Of a DNA stretch of 64,000 bases, positions 60,629 to 64,000 are shown piece by piece (the first letter of the stretch is position 1; each line of letters starts with the position of its first letter). Source of the stretch: Pseudomonas fluorescens (GTDB lineage Bacteria; Pseudomonadota; Gammaproteobacteria; Pseudomonadales; Pseudomonadaceae); NCBI RefSeq assembly GCF_018614655.1, contig NZ_JAGGOG010000023.1, positions 62,001 through 126,000 of the forward strand. The letters run 5' to 3'. The position numbers and the translations under genes were made by a program. The notes under the pieces were generated by a model. It ran no database searches, was not told the DNA's origin, and saw only the letters and a list, made by a program, of their open reading frames with translations.

Positions 60629-60654
60629 GAAAAAAAACCCGCTCAGTTGGCGGG
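60629..60654 (-). terminator. Intrinsic terminator between tail and lysis genes
   Basis: On the minus strand CCCGC pairs with GCGGG over a 7-base loop, followed by eight T residues. It lies about 20 bases after the tail-fibre assembly gene and 15 bases before the endolysin start, so it separates the tail and lysis units. Confidence 0.8.
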
Positions 60655-60675
60655 CATCGATGTTTAAGCGCGGTA

Positions 60676-61227
60676 CTAAGCGGGTGCCACGGGCCATTCA
60701 ATAGCCAACGGATAATCTGGCTGCTCCGGCACCCGGTTGAGTGCAACACGGTATTTCTTCCAGGACTTCAACGCTGCCAGATCAGCTTCCGTGGCTTCGT
60801 CGACATCGACTGCATCCTGTAGCGGTGCAATCGCGTAATCAGCGTCAGCTCGCAGACGGGTGATCTCGCCCAGGGCATCTGCGGCGGGGTCGATAACCGG
60901 AGGTGGAATTTCAATGGGCGGAAGATCAGGCACCAGTATGTGCAACGTGACCATAGTTTTCAGGTCGTAAGGCTCCCCGCCCATGGTCACAGTCACTGTG
61001 AGTAAATCCGCCTCAAAGGTGATGTCTACATCTGCCTTGCTTTCAGAGGGATGAAGGGAGTAGCCCCACCCCTGATCAACAGGAGGAAAGGGAACCATGC
61101 CCAACGTGCCGGTGACGCAGTACGCGCCAACATCCCTTCGGTAGCTGTCCACCTCAGAGCCGCCCAGCGATGTCAGGTCATACATCGCGCCAGTAGCGCC
61201 TACGATATTGATTGCTGCTCTTGCCAT
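60676..61227 (-). CDS. Phage tail-fibre assembly protein
   Basis: A 183-residue protein whose C-terminal 80 residues match tail-fibre assembly chaperones (Caudo_TAP type): ALGEITRLRADADYAIAPLQ, DLAALKSWKKYRVALNRVPE, QPDYPLAIEWPVAP. The N-terminal part is less conserved (DQGWGYSLHPSESKADVDIT). Such proteins help fold or trimerise distal tail fibres. It is the last gene of the tail module. Confidence 0.8.
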   Translation of the reverse strand: MARAAINIVGATGAMYDLTSLGGSEVDSYRRDVGAYCVTGTLGMVPFPPVDQGWGYSLHPSESKADVDITFEADLLTVTVTMGGEPYDLKTMVTLHILVPDLPPIEIPPPVIDPAADALGEITRLRADADYAIAPLQDAVDVDEATEADLAALKSWKKYRVALNRVPEQPDYPLAIEWPVAPA

Positions 61228-61229
61228 GA

Positions 61230-61667
61230 TTAGATCGCCTTGAGGGTGCCGTCTTGGGCTCGGGTGGTATTGCCGGTGCTGTAAAACTCAACAACGGGTG
61301 AGTACGCAGTCTGGTCTTTCGAAATAGTCCTGTACCACAGCCTACTCGTGGCGACCCCCATGATGAGTTGGCATTGGTTGCGAGGGTCGGGCCCCCAATC
61401 AGAACTGAGCATCTGCACGATGGTGTAAGGCATCACCGGGGAACCATTAAAACCCCAGAGCCCTGTTGCAAGTGCGGAATTATTGTTGCCGCCAATCAGC
61501 GAAGGACCAAGCCAGCCGCCAGCTCCTTCCGGCATAGCCCTCCCGGAAATTGGTATTCCCGCATAAATCTCCTGAGTCATCGTATTGACTTTAATCATCG
61601 CGCTGCGTGGTGTATCGCCACCCTCACCGGTGATCGCGACACCCAAGTTAATAACTTGTCTGGACAT
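61230..61667 (-). CDS. Phage tail protein, hypothetical (fibre-associated)
   Basis: A 145-residue protein with no recognised domain. MSRQVINLGVAITGEGGDTP is a beta-rich start, GWLGPSLIGGNNNSALATGL and MPYTIVQMLSSDWGP follow, and VVEFYSTGNTTRAQDGTLKA closes. Its place just before the assembly chaperone suggests a distal fibre or fibre-tip component. The ATG at 61667 is used; a GTG at 61679 is in frame. Confidence 0.55.
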   Translation of the reverse strand: MSRQVINLGVAITGEGGDTPRSAMIKVNTMTQEIYAGIPISGRAMPEGAGGWLGPSLIGGNNNSALATGLWGFNGSPVMPYTIVQMLSSDWGPDPRNQCQLIMGVATSRLWYRTISKDQTAYSPVVEFYSTGNTTRAQDGTLKAI

Positions 61668-61682
61668 TAAATCTACCACCCA

Positions 61683-62339
61683 TCAATCAATTGGCTTTGC
61701 AAAAACAACAGGATTATATAGCGTACTTGAAATATCAACACCGACAACCTGCATTAAAAGCCTGTCATTGTTGTACTCCCAGACCGCATACATGTTTCCC
61801 TGCCTGGATACCAATCCCGCAACATCCATTGCAATATTATTTAGAAGCATGTAATCACCGCTTGCCAAACTAGATGGCGCTGTCCATGTCAGGCGTGACT
61901 GGCCCTGACCCGTAGATACCGATCCAAGGTAAGTCCAGCTTGTAATCGTTCTAGTGAATTGAGCGCATGGCGTTCCGTTATCAAACAGAAGCTTTCCATT
62001 CGCATCCCACAAACGAAAGCCGAACTTTGCAGTCGGCTCGGACTTGAACGCAGCAGCAAACCACTTCCCAGACGTAGCATTCCCAGTCACGCCTACGAAT
62101 GAGAAGCCAGTCCATGCGCCAGATGACCCGCGCACCAGGCAAAAGCAAAACAAGTTCGACTGGTCAGGCCTAACAAATACCAGTGGTGGCTCATCTGTCG
62201 TTATGGTTTTTGCGAAGTTGACCACAACCCCGGACCCGGTACCGCTCCAGGTCCCTTTATCCAGAGTCGTCAGTCTTGCAAACTCGGAGTCGAGAGTTAC
62301 AACATCATCGCCATTAATAAACCTCATCCCATAAGACAT
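61683..62339 (-). CDS. Phage tail-fibre protein, beta-rich (DUF6453-like)
   Basis: A 218-residue beta-rich protein, SYGMRFINGDDVVTLDSEFA then SGVVVNFAKTITTDEPPLVF. Many aromatic and Gly residues in the middle suggest a host-binding beta-sandwich. Its start overlaps the stop of the next upstream gene by one base. It shares its first 20 or so residues with the 109-residue protein upstream, so the two may be related. Function is inferred from position. Confidence 0.6.
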   Translation of the reverse strand: MSYGMRFINGDDVVTLDSEFARLTTLDKGTWSGTGSGVVVNFAKTITTDEPPLVFVRPDQSNLFCFCLVRGSSGAWTGFSFVGVTGNATSGKWFAAAFKSEPTAKFGFRLWDANGKLLFDNGTPCAQFTRTITSWTYLGSVSTGQGQSRLTWTAPSSLASGDYMLLNNIAMDVAGLVSRQGNMYAVWEYNNDRLLMQVVGVDISSTLYNPVVFAKPID

Positions 62340-62668
62340 TACCTGTACCTCATCACAAGTAATCGCTGTGTTGATGTGCCGAGCGGGCCGTTTGCGCTTT
62401 GCCTATTCCCAAACCAAACCCTGACAACCCCATTTAACACCTCAGGTATAAATCCTATCGCGCTATTGAATTGCCCGCCCGTATCATAAGGCGCAATAGG
62501 GACACAAACCGCCGAATACTTAGTGGGCTCAACCCCAGAAACGGCTATATCAACATACCTCGCGGCGGTTTTAGCAACTAGAGCCGAATAAGTAACACCA
62601 ACAGTGAACGATGTTTCATCGAGCTCCAGCACGCCAGTCGCCCCCCAAACCCTGATCCCGTGGCTCAT
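62339..62668 (-). CDS. Small phage tail protein
   Basis: A 109-residue beta-rich protein, SHGIRVWGATGVLELDETSF, then VGVTYSALVAKTAARYVDIA and VVRVWFGNRQSANGPLGTST. It begins like its downstream neighbour (MSxGxR..G...LD). Its start overlaps the J-like stop by four bases and its stop overlaps the next gene, so translation is tightly coupled. No catalytic motif was recognised. Confidence 0.6.
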   Translation of the reverse strand: MSHGIRVWGATGVLELDETSFTVGVTYSALVAKTAARYVDIAVSGVEPTKYSAVCVPIAPYDTGGQFNSAIGFIPEVLNGVVRVWFGNRQSANGPLGTSTQRLLVMRYR

Positions 62669-64000
62669 GCGTCAAGATCTCCCCACTGATAACGCTTTAT
62701 GTTTCCTGCGTCGAATACTTTCCCGCCAGCATTATTGATAACTTGACGAGCATAACCGGCTCCCAGAGAGCTGTTGATTTCAAACGTGCCATCAAAGAAC
62801 AACTTCCAGCCAGAAGTTCCAGCCACATAGTTATTCGACTGGATGTAGTTACCGATCTTGGCGTTGGTGATCGTGCCATCCTGAATAAAGGCGGACCGAA
62901 TGAAGGTCTGCCCATCCTGCACAGCGAACGGCACCGTCCCAGCCTGGCCGATGGCGAACCTGTCGGCGTCGATGATGAACTGGCTTTGCAAGCCGCCCGG
63001 GCCGTTCTCCAATCCCAGGCCAATACCGGCGTACTTGTAGAGCCCGGTGGCGGTTTCGTATTGCATCCGCACCGACCAGTTGGCCGTGATCTTGCCGTCG
63101 ACCGTTTGGATGGCAGTGGAGTTGGTCTGGATAGCCAGCGTATTGCCGCCGACTGTCGTTTGGACGGTATCAATTCTGGTGGCTAGGGCCCCGTCGGCAT
63201 TGATCCTTGCGGTTTGCTCAGACTGCACAGCAGCAGCATTTGATGCCACCTTCACCTCAACGGTATCGGTACGCTGCCCCTGGACCAGATCCCCTTCAAT
63301 GATCGCCGACTGGGTAGACCAGACCCCGACACTGCTTGTCTCGGCGCCAATCCAACCAGTTTCATTGCCGACCATCTCCGGGTTGACCTTCAGGTAAATT
63401 CCATCCACCCGTTCTGCCGTGGTGGTGACCTTGCCATCGAGCGTTGTGACCGTGGCCTTGAGCGTACTCAAACCGGTGGCAGTGGCATTCACACCGCTGA
63501 CAGGATCGTTCACCGTGGCGTTGACAGCGTTCAACTGCTGGGCCTGGGCGGTGATGTCGTTGCCCTGCTGGGTGATCGTCGCCGAGTTCTGTTGAACCTG
63601 CGTCACCAGCGCGTTAACCGTCTGCGTCACTGTGCCGATATCGGTCCAATAGGTAGCATTCGGCGGAGGATTGTTCGCTGGTACTGGGCCATTTGCCTGA
63701 TAGAGGTGTTGACCCTTACGAACGATATCGTTCAGGGCATACGCCTTGTCCGGTACCCATTCCAGCGCATCGACGATCTGGTCAATCAGTCCTTCCAGCT
63801 CTTCCTTGGCTGCATCGATACGTCCGTTGACCGAGCCCGGACCGTTGCCATCGATGAGATCGATCCGATCCTTGAGAAGCTGACCCAGCGATGTCTCGTC
63901 GATCTGCCCCTTGATCTGCTCGAGGATTGGCCCTGCGTCCGAACTGGCCTGCCCCATCACACCATTTACGACCGGATAGAACGGGCCGATGTTGCCGGTA
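62665..64000 (-). CDS. J-like tail-tip host-specificity protein, C-terminal part
   Basis: The frame is open to the right edge, so the N-terminus is outside; at least 444 residues are visible, with the edge reading TGNIGPFYPVVNGVMGQ. The C-terminal half is repetitive and coiled-coil-like (QVQQNSATITQQGNDITAQA, GNTLAIQTNSTAIQTVDGKI). The end (QSQFIIDADRFAIGQAGTVP, FAVQDGQTFIRSAFIQDGTI) is the DUF1983-type C-terminus of lambda J-family proteins, which recognise the host receptor. It lies upstream of the small tail proteins as in lambdoid prophages. Confidence 0.85.
   Translation of the reverse strand, partial: TGNIGPFYPVVNGVMGQASSDAGPILEQIKGQIDETSLGQLLKDRIDLIDGNGPGSVNGRIDAAKEELEGLIDQIVDALEWVPDKAYALNDIVRKGQHLYQANGPVPANNPPPNATYWTDIGTVTQTVNALVTQVQQNSATITQQGNDITAQAQQLNAVNATVNDPVSGVNATATGLSTLKATVTTLDGKVTTTAERVDGIYLKVNPEMVGNETGWIGAETSSVGVWSTQSAIIEGDLVQGQRTDTVEVKVASNAAAVQSEQTARINADGALATRIDTVQTTVGGNTLAIQTNSTAIQTVDGKITANWSVRMQYETATGLYKYAGIGLGLENGPGGLQSQFIIDADRFAIGQAGTVPFAVQDGQTFIRSAFIQDGTITNAKIGNYIQSNNYVAGTSGWKLFFDGTFEINSSLGAGYARQVINNAGGKVFDAGNIKRYQWGDLDA

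Noticed and set aside
59482..64000. R- or F-type pyocin (tailocin) instead of a prophage
   Set aside because: The lysis-tail gene set alone could fit an F-type tailocin, but the site is not the mutS-recA or trpE-trpG locus usual for them, and a split host gene at the edge points to integration. The missing right part could still change this.

Overview
The window is chromosomal DNA of a Pseudomonas, most likely from the P. fluorescens group. The gene order ihfB-rpsA-cmk-tyrA/aroA-hisC-pheA-serC-gyrA-mtnA, followed by the divergent methylthioadenosine deaminase-ubiG-mupP-yciK operon, is the typical Pseudomonas order next to the O-specific antigen locus. The codon use is GC-rich and the REP-type palindromes (core GGGCTTGCTCGCG and relatives) are of the fluorescens type. 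These assignments come from reading translations and motifs; no database search was run.

Layout. 0-2.6 kb: the 3' part of an ethanolamine permease gene broken by an in-frame TAA, a small DUF2897 membrane protein, and a DUF1989 gene with its GntR/FCD regulator. 2.7-4.6 kb: an accessory edge with a decayed TetR gene, an AT-rich GNAT acetyltransferase gene and a comEA-like gene. 4.7-19.5 kb (minus strand): an O-antigen locus of the Wzx/Wzy type. In transcription order it has wzz, a leader of about 0.8 kb with an ops-like element, rmlA, an rmlC-fdtA fusion, fdtB, wzx, a GT2 glycosyltransferase, a wzy candidate, an extended-SDR epimerase, a serine-acetyltransferase-like gene, a second glycosyltransferase, a WbpL-type initiating transferase with a G10 tract, and a WbpM-type 4,6-dehydratase. 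19.8-31.6 kb (minus): lapA, ihfB, rpsA, cmk, aromatic amino acid and serine biosynthesis, and gyrA. 32-36.7 kb: methylthioadenosine salvage, ubiquinone and muropeptide recycling genes. 37-45.8 kb: two cyclic-di-GMP proteins around a TenA/heme-oxygenase-fold protein, an ABC exporter, a DsbA-family protein, trhO, bolA and a DUF2059 gene. 46-51.5 kb: fumC, an EamA transporter, a thiolase and polyphosphate:AMP phosphotransferase, separated by inverted REP pairs. 51.6-56.5 kb: a 1614-residue protein with leucine-rich repeats and a C-terminal NEL-type E3 ubiquitin ligase domain. 56.7-58.7 kb: mnmC.

From about 58.98 kb to the right edge lies the lysis and tail-tip end of a lambda-like prophage: nested Rz/Rz1, a GH19 endolysin, a tail-fibre assembly protein, three short tail proteins and the C-terminal part of a J-like protein. 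Just inside mnmC's 3' flank a 12-codon open frame encodes MCGLAGVFQRR, the N-terminus expected of a class II glutamine amidotransferase. It looks like the 5' stump of an asnB-type gene cut by the prophage.

The O-antigen genes suggest a repeat unit started by a HexNAc-phosphate (WbpM and WbpL types) and containing a dTDP-derived 3-amino-3,6-dideoxyhexose (RmlA, FdtA domain, FdtB), possibly with a rhamnose- or talose-type sugar (RmlC domain, SDR epimerase). No rmlB, rmlD or dedicated fdtC lies in the window, so those steps must be encoded elsewhere. The best candidates for unusual biology are the RmlC-FdtA fusion, the G10 tract in the initiating transferase gene, the NEL effector-like protein, and the prophage junction in an amidotransferase gene. 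Several intrinsic-terminator-like hairpins also lie inside or between genes that should be co-expressed.
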